Of a DNA stretch of 5,835 nucleotides, positions 1-5,835 are shown piece after piece. The stretch's first letter is position 1. Every line of letters begins with the position of its first letter. The position numbers and the translations under genes were made by a program. Under the pieces are notes generated by a model, which was given only the letters and a program-made list of their open reading frames with translations, had not been told where the DNA came from and made no database searches. Source of the stretch: Cryomorphaceae bacterium (GTDB lineage Bacteria > Bacteroidota > Bacteroidia > Flavobacteriales > Schleiferiaceae); NCBI GenBank assembly GCA_022565745.1, contig JAIUMB010000138.1:1-5835 (forward strand), written 5' to 3'.

Positions 1-98
1 AACGTTTTGAACGAGGCGATTTGTCCTCTGGGGTCTATATGTTACAGATTCACAATCGTGAAGGGACCATCATGAGGAAGGTGGTCATTAATCAATAA
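1..98 (+). CDS. C-terminal fragment of a T9SS-sorted surface protein (5' end outside window)
   Basis: This is the tail of an open frame entering from the left edge: two bases of a split codon, 31 codons, then TAA at 96-98. The peptide contains LSSGVYMLQI and ends in MRKVVINQ, the last two beta-strands of a T9SS type A sorting domain. That domain directs export through the type IX machinery and is normally removed when the cargo is attached to the cell surface. Every base is identical to the end of the large gene at 468-5819, including silent codon positions. It is therefore either the same gene seen again across a circular or self-overlapping contig end, or the end of a near-identical upstream neighbour. 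The terminator at 119-156 closes this unit. The family call is secure; whether it is a separate gene is not. Confidence 0.85.
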   Translation, partial: RFERGDLSSGVYMLQIHNREGTIMRKVVINQ

Positions 99-114
99 GG
101 CTTTTAAAAATTTC
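1..114 (+). repeat. Terminal direct repeat, left copy (114 bp, identical to 5722-5835)
   Basis: Read base by base, positions 1-114 match 5722-5835 with no mismatch, at an offset of 5721. The copy covers 98 coding bases and 16 non-coding bases after the stop codon. Perfect identity at silent and non-coding sites cannot be explained by protein constraint, so the two copies are either the same molecule position or very recent duplicates. The true repeat may be longer, because it is cut by the window edge on both sides. It ends four bases before the terminator stem starts at 119. Confidence 0.97.
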
Positions 115-118
115 CATT

Positions 119-156
119 AAAAACGCCGCCATGTATAGCTCATGGCGGCGTTTTTT
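119..156 (+). terminator. Strong intrinsic (rho-independent) terminator, possibly bidirectional
   Basis: A perfect 15-bp stem is formed by 119-133 (AAAAACGCCGCCATG) and 141-155 (CATGGCGGCGTTTTT), with a 7-base loop TATAGCT at 134-140. The core is GC-rich and is followed by six T residues at 151-156. The stem begins 20 bases after the stop codon at 96-98. It should end transcription of the gene entering from the left, and so would insulate the gene at 468 from read-through. The five A residues on the left arm become a T-tract on the other strand, so termination from the right is also possible. Confidence 0.93.
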
Positions 157-347
157 GGTTTATAAAAGAATAAATGCATTGCAGCCTTTGGATTATTTGT
201 TTTGTATATCACTTCCTTGATTGTAAAGGTCACTTAGCTTGAAAAAAGATTGATACATGAATTTATTATAATCACTTGTAGCTGATATAAATTATAATGT
301 TAAAGTGTTTCGTATAAAGTTTTATTTTACATATTTTTAGCATCTTA

Positions 348-375
348 TTTGTAATTGCTTTTGGTTGTATTTTGG
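348..375 (+). promoter_or_regulatory. Weak candidate Bacteroidota-type promoter
   Basis: TTTG at 348-351 is followed by TATTTTGG at 368-375, which matches five of the six fixed bases of the TAnnTTTG -7 element. The spacing of 16 bases between the two is shorter than the usual roughly 19-21, and the DNA here is so AT-rich that such matches arise easily. If real, transcription would start near 380 and leave a leader of about 85-90 bases before the ATG at 468, and both TGTATTGCAA copies would lie in the leader. This is a tentative pick only. Confidence 0.2.
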
Positions 376-390
376 ATTCAGCTAAAACAT

Positions 391-440
391 TGTATTGCAA
401 GTTGTTGAAAACTACATAATCCTTTTGATGTGTATTGCAA
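391..440 (+). repeat. Pair of 10-bp direct repeats TGTATTGCAA, 40 bp apart
   Basis: TGTATTGCAA occurs at 391-400 and again at 431-440, so the repeat starts are exactly 40 bp apart, close to four helical turns. Similarity continues weakly to the right (GTTGTTGAAAA versus ATTGAAAAAAA). The second copy ends 27 bases before the ATG at 468. Position and spacing would suit a regulator binding site or leader element, but the AT-rich background makes chance plausible and no regulator gene is present. Confidence 0.35.
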
Positions 441-443
441 ATT

Positions 444-452
444 GAAAAAAAG
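444..452 (+). promoter_or_regulatory. Purine-rich tract upstream of the start codon
   Basis: The run GAAAAAAAG lies 15 bases before the ATG at 468 and 9 bases before a TTG at 462. It is not a canonical Shine-Dalgarno sequence. Bacteroidota often initiate without a strong Shine-Dalgarno and favour A-rich leaders, so the tract is compatible with initiation but does not by itself decide between the two starts. I prefer ATG 468 because it is the standard codon and begins a normal signal peptide. Confidence 0.35.
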
Positions 453-467
453 TAAACGTATTTGCTT

Positions 468-551
468 ATGATAGGTTTTGATTATTTGTCTTTTCGCAAG
501 CTGTTAATTGCTGTGCTTTTCTGTTTTTTTACAGCAGTTGACTCAAAGGCT
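468..551 (+). other. Signal peptide (Sec, signal peptidase I), Q-rule cleavage
   Basis: Residues 1-28 have the expected parts: an N-region with R10 and K11, a hydrophobic core LLIAVLFCFFTAV (12-24), and a polar C-region ending S26-K27-A28. Cleavage after A28 satisfies the -3/-1 rule and leaves Gln29 first. A mature N-terminal Gln, often cyclised to pyroglutamate, is a known tendency of Bacteroidota signal peptidase I substrates. Export across the inner membrane by Sec is the required first step for T9SS cargo. Cys19 lies inside the hydrophobic core without a lipobox, so this is not a lipoprotein. Confidence 0.85.
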
Positions 552-3500
552 CAAAGCAACAATGATGCGGGAGTAGCGAATGTAATTGTTCCAAACATCG
601 TTTGTGATGGGGCAAATGATATTGTTGTTGAAGTTGTAAATTATGGTCAAAACGTCATTGACTCGGTTCTTGTTGAGTGGACGTTGGATGGCATTTCTCA
701 ACAACCCGTTATGATGAATACCAGTCTTGATACCATAGGTGGAACAGGTATTTCATCAATTGATGTTTTATTGGCAAGTCATGCCATGGTGACCAATGGT
801 GATTATGAGGTTGTGGCATGGACGTCAATGCCAAACGGCCTACCGGATACGGTTACGAATAACGATACGGCCTCTGCCATTTACTACGTCGGATTACAAG
901 GTGTTTATACCTTAAATGCGGCCAATCCAACGGCGGGCTCTAACTTTCAATCATTCGGCGATTTATCTGATCGGTTGACGTCAAACGGGATATGTGGAGC
1001 CGTTGTGGTAGATGTTTTAGCTAATTCAGGCCCCTACAATGAACAGGTTGAGTTTAGTGAAATACATGGAGCCTCAGACTCCAATACAATCACGATAAAC
1101 GGAAACGGAAATGTTTTAGAATACTCATTAAGCCAAAATAACTCAGCAGTTTTAAAGTTAAACGGAACCGATTGGATGACTGTTGATGGCTTGAAGATAC
1201 ATGCAGTTCTTCCTTTCACAAGAAGGGTGGTTCATCTTACAGGTCATGCAGATCACAACACATTCATCAATTGTGAGTTTGTAACCGATAATTCATTGAA
1301 TAGTGTTTGTGTGATGTTGACAAGTGGAAATATCCCAACAAACCAAGGTGTCTCTGGTAGTTACAATCGTTTTGAAAATAACTTGATAGAAGGTGGAGGA
1401 ACTAATTGTATCATTTTGGTGGGTGCAGGGGCTTCAAATCCTGAAATTGGCAATGAGTTGATTAACAATGAGATTTCAAACTGGGGACAGACGGCTATTT
1501 ACGCCCGTTCTCAAGACTCACTTGTAATAAAGGGAAATGATATTCATAGACTAGATATAACTTCTCACCAAGCAGCTACCGCATTGATGATGACCACTTC
1601 AGTTGTAAACGCTGAGATTACGGAGAATAAATTTCATGATTTTTATGCAGATTCAGCAGGCGCGCATACATCGTTTACAACACACATATTAAATACTGAT
1701 GCGATTAATCCATCAGCCTCAACGTTTAATCTTTTTGCAAATAACCTTATTTATAACATTGATAATAGTGGGAGGTTTGTAGCATTAAGGGTGAGAAATA
1801 GCCATCACTGGCACATTTTTCACAATACATTTCACTTGGATTTTTCTCACCCTACACTTAGTGAAACCAATGTTTTGTATTGCTCAGGAATTGTAAGTGG
1901 TGTTAAGTTTAAAAACAACATTTCTTATGTCAATCGTCTGGGTAATGGTGAGGTTCGTGCTGTAAATGTTGCCAATGGCTTATCGAGTATTGAAGCGGAA
2001 GGAAACGCTTACTTCTTTCCCAATATGTCAAACTTTAATGTTCAATTAGCCACAATTTCGAATACGGATTACAGATTTTTGTCCGATTGGCAAGCCGCAG
2101 CAAATAATTCGTATGATCAAAATTCTGTGTTTGCCGATCCTGATTTTATTGATGTTGCCAATGATTCTTTTATCCCTCAAAATCCTTTGCTTAAAAATAT
2201 TGGATTAGATCTACAAACGATTGTTCCTGTGGATATTGAAGGCTTACCTCGGCCTGTGACACCAGATCCAGGTGCTTATCAATTTGAAGCGATAAGTGGT
2301 CCAAATATGGCCGTTAGTGCATTTTTGGAACCAATCTCAGGTTGTCCGGGACAAAAAGATGTGGAGGTAAGTGTAATAAATGTAGGTTTGGATACGGTAG
2401 AAACAATCTTGCTTAACTGGCGCATTAACAACGTTCCGCAAACGCCAGTATTATTGACCGACTCATTTTACACGGGTAATGTAATCGACATCAACCTGGG
2501 GGTTTTTGTGGCATCAGGTACCGATATTTACGATATTGAGGTTTCCATTGACAGTATTTATCCGGGTGTAGACATAGATACAACCAATAATAAACTTGAA
2601 AAGCTCAATTATAGAACGGCCCTCCAAGGAACGTATACCATTGACCAAACATCGCCACCTACCTCATCAAACTTTACAAGTATCAGCAGTTTTTCGGATG
2701 CTTTAGACGAATATGGTATTTGCGGTGATGTGATTGCAAATGTAGCCGTTGGTTCAGGCCCCTATGATGAACAGGTGGTTTTTCAACACGTAAATGGTGT
2801 GTCGGATACAAGTGCAATTGTGCTGAATGGCAATGGCAATTCTTTGAGGTTTGCTGCTACATCAACAAACAATCAATTTACTTTACTTATCAGTGGCGCT
2901 AATTATTTAACCATTGACAGCTTGGTGGTGGAAGCAACGGGATCCGTAGGTTGGGTGATGTGGATTACTAATGCCGCTAACTACAATGTGTTCAAGAACT
3001 GTACGTTTATTGCCCACGATCAAAACTCGCTCTCATTTTCAAATGTGGTGATGAGTGCTAGTCCAACCAGCCCAATCGCCCTAGGCAATAACGGAAACCA
3101 CAATACTTTTGACAGCAACATCCACATAGGAGGCAGGTATTCAATTTCACTTTGTGGTCCAACAACACTAACTGGTAATTTTGCAGCTACGGGAAATAAA
3201 GTGATTAACTGCACAATAAGAGACTTCCTTTCTTACGGTATTTATGCAAATAGACAAGACAGCCTGCTATTAGATGGAAATGATATTCATAGAGAAAATA
3301 GGCAATTACTGCAAACGTTTTACGGAATATCGATTCACTCTCAGTCAAAATCAACAAAAATCATTAACAATAAAATACACGATAGTAGTACTCAGGATAC
3401 CACTTCAAATCTACCGTCTTATCCAATTACCATGAGTCCTGGTACGGGTGTGGCTGGTCACCGAACATTGATTGCCAATAACTTGATTTATAATATGAAT

Positions 3501-5819
3501 TCTCAGGGAAGTATTATTGCCATGCGATTCTCAATTACCAATTATGTGGATATTTTTCACAATACAGTTGTTATTGACGAGCCCTATTCAACGTCCAATG
3601 ATATTTCTCGTATTATTGATTATCCTCTTAGTCTTAATAGCCATTCTAATATTTACAACAATATTTTTTACTTAGATAGATTGACGCAAAACTGTCAGTT
3701 TTTTAAAACGGGACATTTATCTACCAGCCTGCTTGACATCAATAACAACGTATACTTTTCGCCACATGCTGACTCGATGGATTTTGGTGAATTTGGACTA
3801 TTTCAGTTCTTTCCACTTTTTGAAGATTTTCAATTGTTGGGTTATGATAATGCCAGTATATTTATCAACCCTATTTTTAAGGGCGTAGGCTCTGATTTTT
3901 ACAGACCAACCATCGGTGCCATTAAGTCAGCAGGACAAAATGTACTGGCTTTGGTCGATGAAGACATAGAGGGCATCCCGAGAACTGCGACACCCGACCC
4001 TGGTGTGTATCAATTTGATCCTGAACCATGTATAGGTGTATATTTCCTTGAAGTTGATACCTTGTCCCAAGGGGCGGAGTTGTCGTGGCAGAGTGATTCG
4101 GTAATAAATGAATGGCAAGTCGAATGGGGTGTATGTGGATTTACCCCGGGAAATCAAGAGGGAACTTTAGATTCTTCAGTAACAAATAATCAGGGCTACG
4201 TGGTAAATGGTTTGTCTAAGGGTAATTGTCATTGTATTTACATCAGAGAAAAGTGTGATTCAATTAATTATGGCCCTTGGAGTGATCCCGTAGAGATTTG
4301 TGTTCCCATAGCATTTGACGCTGCCATGTATTCTGTTTTATCGCCGGTAGACTTGCAGTGTGGTGATAGCGTAACCGATGTTTCATTGGTGATCATGAAT
4401 AATGGCTCTGAGCCCATTACCTCATTAGGTATCGATGTCAATATAAGTGGTGACTTTACACAAAGAGTTTCATTTGCTTATACGGGTACACTTTTAGAAA
4501 AAGAAATGGACACTGTTCATGTTGGAAGCATTAACGGGTATTGGGGTGGCAATATAGAGTTAACAGCCAGTGTTCACCTAGCAGGGGATCAACAAACTTC
4601 CAACGATACCATTGTTGAACATCTCTTTATTTATCCTTTCCAACCTAATATTATCGACTCTAAGTATTGTTTGGGTGATGCTGGTACGGACTTAATTGCC
4701 ATGCCATTGCCCAGTGGACGGTATTTGTGGTATGATGTGCCTATTGGTGGTGCGCCAATTCACATAGGTGATACCTTAAATGTGTTGAATAATTCAGATA
4801 CACTTTATGTTGGATACGAAGAGATAGATGATACGCTAGCCACTACTCTACAAGGAGGTTTAAGTTGTGCTGGAGGCAATATGTTTAATGTTACGGTTAA
4901 TGAAAGTTTACAAGTCACAGGGTTTTCATTATTGTCATTTAGCAGTAATGCTTCAGTTCCTGTAACAGTTTATATGGTTCAAGGCGGATATCAAGGAACT
5001 TCTCAATCCGATTGGACGTTCATAGAGAGCACAATTGCTACAAAACCTGGCGGACAGCAACCAGCTTATTTTGATCTGACAACGCCTATTGTTTTAAATC
5101 CGGGAATGACTTACGGATTTTATCTTCTTTATCAAGCGTCATATTCGCCCGGACAAAGCACATATTCTGATGCTAACATGACTATTGAGTCGGGAATAGG
5201 GCTTTGTCAACCTTTTGATTATTGCTGTAGTGATAGGATTTTTAATGGCGCCATTCACTACAACAACGGTGTGTGCTCAACCATTCGAACGCCTGTTGCT
5301 CCTTCACTAATGGATACTATAGAAGCCAATTTTAGATGGGACCTCATCAGTCATACTGTATCATTTGTGAGTACAAGTTTAAACGCTGATTCACTGGTGT
5401 GGGATTTTGCCGGTTTAGGAACTGCTACAGGAGATAGCGTAGCTTTCCAGTTTCCGGCAACTGATAGCTTTGAAGTATGCTTAAGAGCTTTTAATAAATG
5501 TGAATCCGATTCTATTTGCAGAAAAGTGTGGGCTGAAAATGTTGGCGTTGATAATTATTATAAGCAATATCGAGTTTTATTGTATCCCAACCCATCTCAG
5601 GGTGCATTCGACTTGTCGTTTGATCAGCCGTATATAAGCGATGTAACACTGCGACTAATGGATATGAATGGCAAGGCCATCTGGGAAGAATTGCTGAAAA
5701 ATCACGATGGGGCTTATCACCAACGTTTTGAACGAGGCGATTTGTCCTCTGGGGTCTATATGTTACAGATTCACAATCGTGAAGGGACCATCATGAGGAA
5801 GGTGGTCATTAATCAATAA
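468..5819 (+). CDS. Giant T9SS-sorted surface protein with two beta-helix modules
   Basis: This encodes a 1783-residue exported, probably cell-surface protein of unknown ligand. Domains by residue: signal peptide 1-28; CARDB/Ig-like 33-141; right-handed beta-helix 143-606; second CARDB-like 613-717; second beta-helix 719-1183; fibronectin-III-like 1188-1280 (WQVEWG, GPWSDP); third CARDB-like 1284-1390; small Ig-like about 1391-1452; jelly-roll-like about 1457-1608; PKD-like 1620-1691 (SLVWDFAG); T9SS type A sorting domain 1703-1783 (YPNPS, DMNGK, LSSGVYMLQI). The helices show repeated short turns ending in NN or GN asparagine ladders (FENNLI, FANNLIYNI, GNDIHR, FHNTF). No protease, glycosidase or lyase active-site motif is evident, so adhesion or glycan binding is an inference from architecture. 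A TTG two codons upstream at 462 would add two residues; ATG is preferred. The gene appears monocistronic: a terminator precedes its upstream region, and its 3' end repeats the sequence that leads into that terminator. No recognised gene name applies. Confidence 0.93.
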   Translation: MIGFDYLSFRKLLIAVLFCFFTAVDSKAQSNNDAGVANVIVPNIVCDGANDIVVEVVNYGQNVIDSVLVEWTLDGISQQPVMMNTSLDTIGGTGISSIDVLLASHAMVTNGDYEVVAWTSMPNGLPDTVTNNDTASAIYYVGLQGVYTLNAANPTAGSNFQSFGDLSDRLTSNGICGAVVVDVLANSGPYNEQVEFSEIHGASDSNTITINGNGNVLEYSLSQNNSAVLKLNGTDWMTVDGLKIHAVLPFTRRVVHLTGHADHNTFINCEFVTDNSLNSVCVMLTSGNIPTNQGVSGSYNRFENNLIEGGGTNCIILVGAGASNPEIGNELINNEISNWGQTAIYARSQDSLVIKGNDIHRLDITSHQAATALMMTTSVVNAEITENKFHDFYADSAGAHTSFTTHILNTDAINPSASTFNLFANNLIYNIDNSGRFVALRVRNSHHWHIFHNTFHLDFSHPTLSETNVLYCSGIVSGVKFKNNISYVNRLGNGEVRAVNVANGLSSIEAEGNAYFFPNMSNFNVQLATISNTDYRFLSDWQAAANNSYDQNSVFADPDFIDVANDSFIPQNPLLKNIGLDLQTIVPVDIEGLPRPVTPDPGAYQFEAISGPNMAVSAFLEPISGCPGQKDVEVSVINVGLDTVETILLNWRINNVPQTPVLLTDSFYTGNVIDINLGVFVASGTDIYDIEVSIDSIYPGVDIDTTNNKLEKLNYRTALQGTYTIDQTSPPTSSNFTSISSFSDALDEYGICGDVIANVAVGSGPYDEQVVFQHVNGVSDTSAIVLNGNGNSLRFAATSTNNQFTLLISGANYLTIDSLVVEATGSVGWVMWITNAANYNVFKNCTFIAHDQNSLSFSNVVMSASPTSPIALGNNGNHNTFDSNIHIGGRYSISLCGPTTLTGNFAATGNKVINCTIRDFLSYGIYANRQDSLLLDGNDIHRENRQLLQTFYGISIHSQSKSTKIINNKIHDSSTQDTTSNLPSYPITMSPGTGVAGHRTLIANNLIYNMNSQGSIIAMRFSITNYVDIFHNTVVIDEPYSTSNDISRIIDYPLSLNSHSNIYNNIFYLDRLTQNCQFFKTGHLSTSLLDINNNVYFSPHADSMDFGEFGLFQFFPLFEDFQLLGYDNASIFINPIFKGVGSDFYRPTIGAIKSAGQNVLALVDEDIEGIPRTATPDPGVYQFDPEPCIGVYFLEVDTLSQGAELSWQSDSVINEWQVEWGVCGFTPGNQEGTLDSSVTNNQGYVVNGLSKGNCHCIYIREKCDSINYGPWSDPVEICVPIAFDAAMYSVLSPVDLQCGDSVTDVSLVIMNNGSEPITSLGIDVNISGDFTQRVSFAYTGTLLEKEMDTVHVGSINGYWGGNIELTASVHLAGDQQTSNDTIVEHLFIYPFQPNIIDSKYCLGDAGTDLIAMPLPSGRYLWYDVPIGGAPIHIGDTLNVLNNSDTLYVGYEEIDDTLATTLQGGLSCAGGNMFNVTVNESLQVTGFSLLSFSSNASVPVTVYMVQGGYQGTSQSDWTFIESTIATKPGGQQPAYFDLTTPIVLNPGMTYGFYLLYQASYSPGQSTYSDANMTIESGIGLCQPFDYCCSDRIFNGAIHYNNGVCSTIRTPVAPSLMDTIEANFRWDLISHTVSFVSTSLNADSLVWDFAGLGTATGDSVAFQFPATDSFEVCLRAFNKCESDSICRKVWAENVGVDNYYKQYRVLLYPNPSQGAFDLSFDQPYISDVTLRLMDMNGKAIWEELLKNHDGAYHQRFERGDLSSGVYMLQIHNREGTIMRKVVINQ
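564..2291 (+). repeat. Internal module A: CARDB-like domain plus beta-helix
   Basis: Residues 33-608. It opens with a CARDB-like beta-sandwich (VEVVNYGQNVIDSVLVEWTL), followed by the beta-helix N-cap LQGVYTLNAANPTAG, then GICGAVVVDV, SGPYNEQV and NGNGN. It closes with DIEGLPRPVTPDPGAYQFE. The same landmarks occur in the same order in module B, and the helix part is 464 residues here against 465 there. At DNA level only short islands remain identical, for example TTCAGGCCCCTA at 1025-1036 and GGAAATGATATTCATAGA at 1533-1550. That makes the duplication old. Confidence 0.9.
2304..4019 (+). repeat. Internal module B: second CARDB-like domain plus beta-helix
   Basis: Residues 613-1184, the second copy of module A. 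Matching landmarks are VEVSVINVGLDTVETILLNW, LQGTYTIDQTSPPTSSNF, GICGDVIANV, SGPYDEQV, NGNGN and DIEGIPRTATPDPGVYQFD. Shared DNA islands are TTCAGGCCCCTA (2753-2764, offset 1728 from module A), GGAAATGATATTCATAGA (3276-3293, offset 1743) and ATTTTTCACAATACA (1815-1829 and 3552-3566, offset 1737). The changing offset shows small indels between the copies. The scattered residual identity argues against recent gene conversion between the modules. Confidence 0.9.
5574..5816 (+). other. T9SS type A C-terminal sorting domain
   Basis: Residues 1703-1783. Visible family hallmarks are YPNPSQGAFDLSF at the start, the central DVTLRLMDMNGKAIW strand pair, and LSSGVYMLQIHN followed by the basic strand MRKVVINQ at the very end. 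Domains of this family are recognised by the outer-membrane type IX translocon and usually cleaved by its sortase, with the cargo linked to a surface glycolipid. About the last 31 codons of this domain fall in the 114-bp terminal repeat. The T9SS machinery itself is not encoded in this window. Confidence 0.95.
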
Positions 5820-5835
5820 GGCTTTTAAAAATTTC
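5722..5835 (+). repeat. Terminal direct repeat, right copy (114 bp, identical to 1-114)
   Basis: This is identical to 1-114 over its full length and ends at the last base of the window. It includes the last 31 full codons of the large gene, its TAA at 5817-5819 and 16 bases beyond. If the match continues outside the window, the next features to the right would be the same terminator and AT-rich region seen at 119-467, giving a 5721-bp repeating or circular unit. Confidence 0.97.

Larger units (their letters stand above)
157..467 (+). promoter_or_regulatory. AT-rich gene-free upstream region and leader of the large gene
   Basis: These 311 bases between the terminator and the preferred start codon contain no convincing open frame, tRNA or other RNA gene on either strand. 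The stretch is markedly more AT-rich than the flanking coding DNA. Because the terminator blocks transcription from the left and the next gene starts at 468, the promoter of that gene must lie here if it is expressed. No full match to the Bacteroidota consensus (TTTG near -33, TAnnTTTG near -7) was found. Other visible structure is two copies of the palindromic octamer ATTATAAT (265-272 and 291-298) and two copies of TGTATTGCAA (391-400 and 431-440). Function is inferred from position only. Confidence 0.6.

Noticed and set aside
455..464. TATTTG at 459-464 as a -7 promoter element
   Set aside because: It lacks the two-base gap of TAnnTTTG and overlaps the translation start region, leaving no room for a leader.
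157..467. tRNA, small RNA gene, CRISPR array or replication origin in the gene-free region
   Set aside because: There is no cloverleaf, no regularly spaced repeats beyond the two pairs listed, and no iteron series. The only stable hairpin is the terminator to its left.
462..470. TTG at 462 as the start codon of the large gene
   Set aside because: It is in frame and nearer to the purine tract, but the ATG two codons later gives a normal signal peptide, and TTG starts are uncommon. The difference is only two residues.
519..527. Possible lipoprotein signal around Cys19 (LFCFF)
   Set aside because: The residues before the cysteine do not form a lipobox, and the cysteine sits inside the hydrophobic core. 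A signal peptidase I site follows at A28/Q29.
1034..1219. Minus-strand open frame of 61 codons
   Set aside because: It lies wholly inside the beta-helix coding region, has no recognisable domain and no leader of its own. It is a shadow of the real gene.
3020..3214. Minus-strand open frame of 64 codons
   Set aside because: It lies opposite module B of the large gene, and the encoded peptide shows no family features. It is a shadow frame.
3927..4157. Minus-strand open frame of 76 codons
   Set aside because: It lies opposite the end of module B and the fibronectin-like domain. It has no recognisable motif and no supporting context.
468..5819. Polysaccharide lyase or glycosidase function based on the beta-helix fold
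   Set aside because: Right-handed beta-helices occur in many pectate-lyase-like enzymes, but I could not see a convincing catalytic or calcium-site pattern. Assigning an enzyme activity would be speculation.

Overview
The window looks like a stretch of a Bacteroidota genome, probably a flavobacterium-like, moderately AT-rich member; I cannot name the genus. The evidence is one very long secreted protein that ends in a clear type IX secretion system (T9SS) type A sorting domain. It also has an export signal whose likely cleavage leaves an N-terminal glutamine, stacked Ig-like, CARDB-like and beta-helix domains, and the Bacteroidota-style 'GTYTI...NGNGN' and 'DIEG.PR...PDPG.YQF' module borders.

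Layout. Bases 1-98 are the last 31 codons of a T9SS-sorted protein. A perfect 15-bp-stem intrinsic terminator follows at 119-156. Bases 157-467 are an AT-rich stretch with no gene, which should hold the promoter and leader of the next gene. A single gene at 468-5819 (1783 aa from the preferred ATG) fills the rest. From N to C terminus it encodes: signal peptide; CARDB-like domain and right-handed beta-helix (module A); a second CARDB-like domain and beta-helix (module B, an old duplication of A); fibronectin-III-like domain; third CARDB-like domain; small Ig-like domain; jelly-roll-like domain; PKD-like domain; T9SS sorting domain. No catalytic motif is visible, so a cell-surface adhesin or glycan-binding role is the most that can be inferred.

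The most notable feature is at the sequence level. The first 114 bases (1-114) are identical to the last 114 (5722-5835), covering the end of the coding sequence and 16 bases past the stop codon. The match runs exactly to both window ends. The sequence therefore closes on itself as a 5721-bp unit containing one gene, one terminator and one upstream region. Either this is a circular or collapsed tandem-repeat contig, or two neighbouring genes share a recently homogenised 3' end. There is no replication, mobilisation or recombination gene, so I favour a collapsed tandem array or assembly self-overlap over an autonomous plasmid. I see no clear evidence of an undescribed system beyond this architecture.
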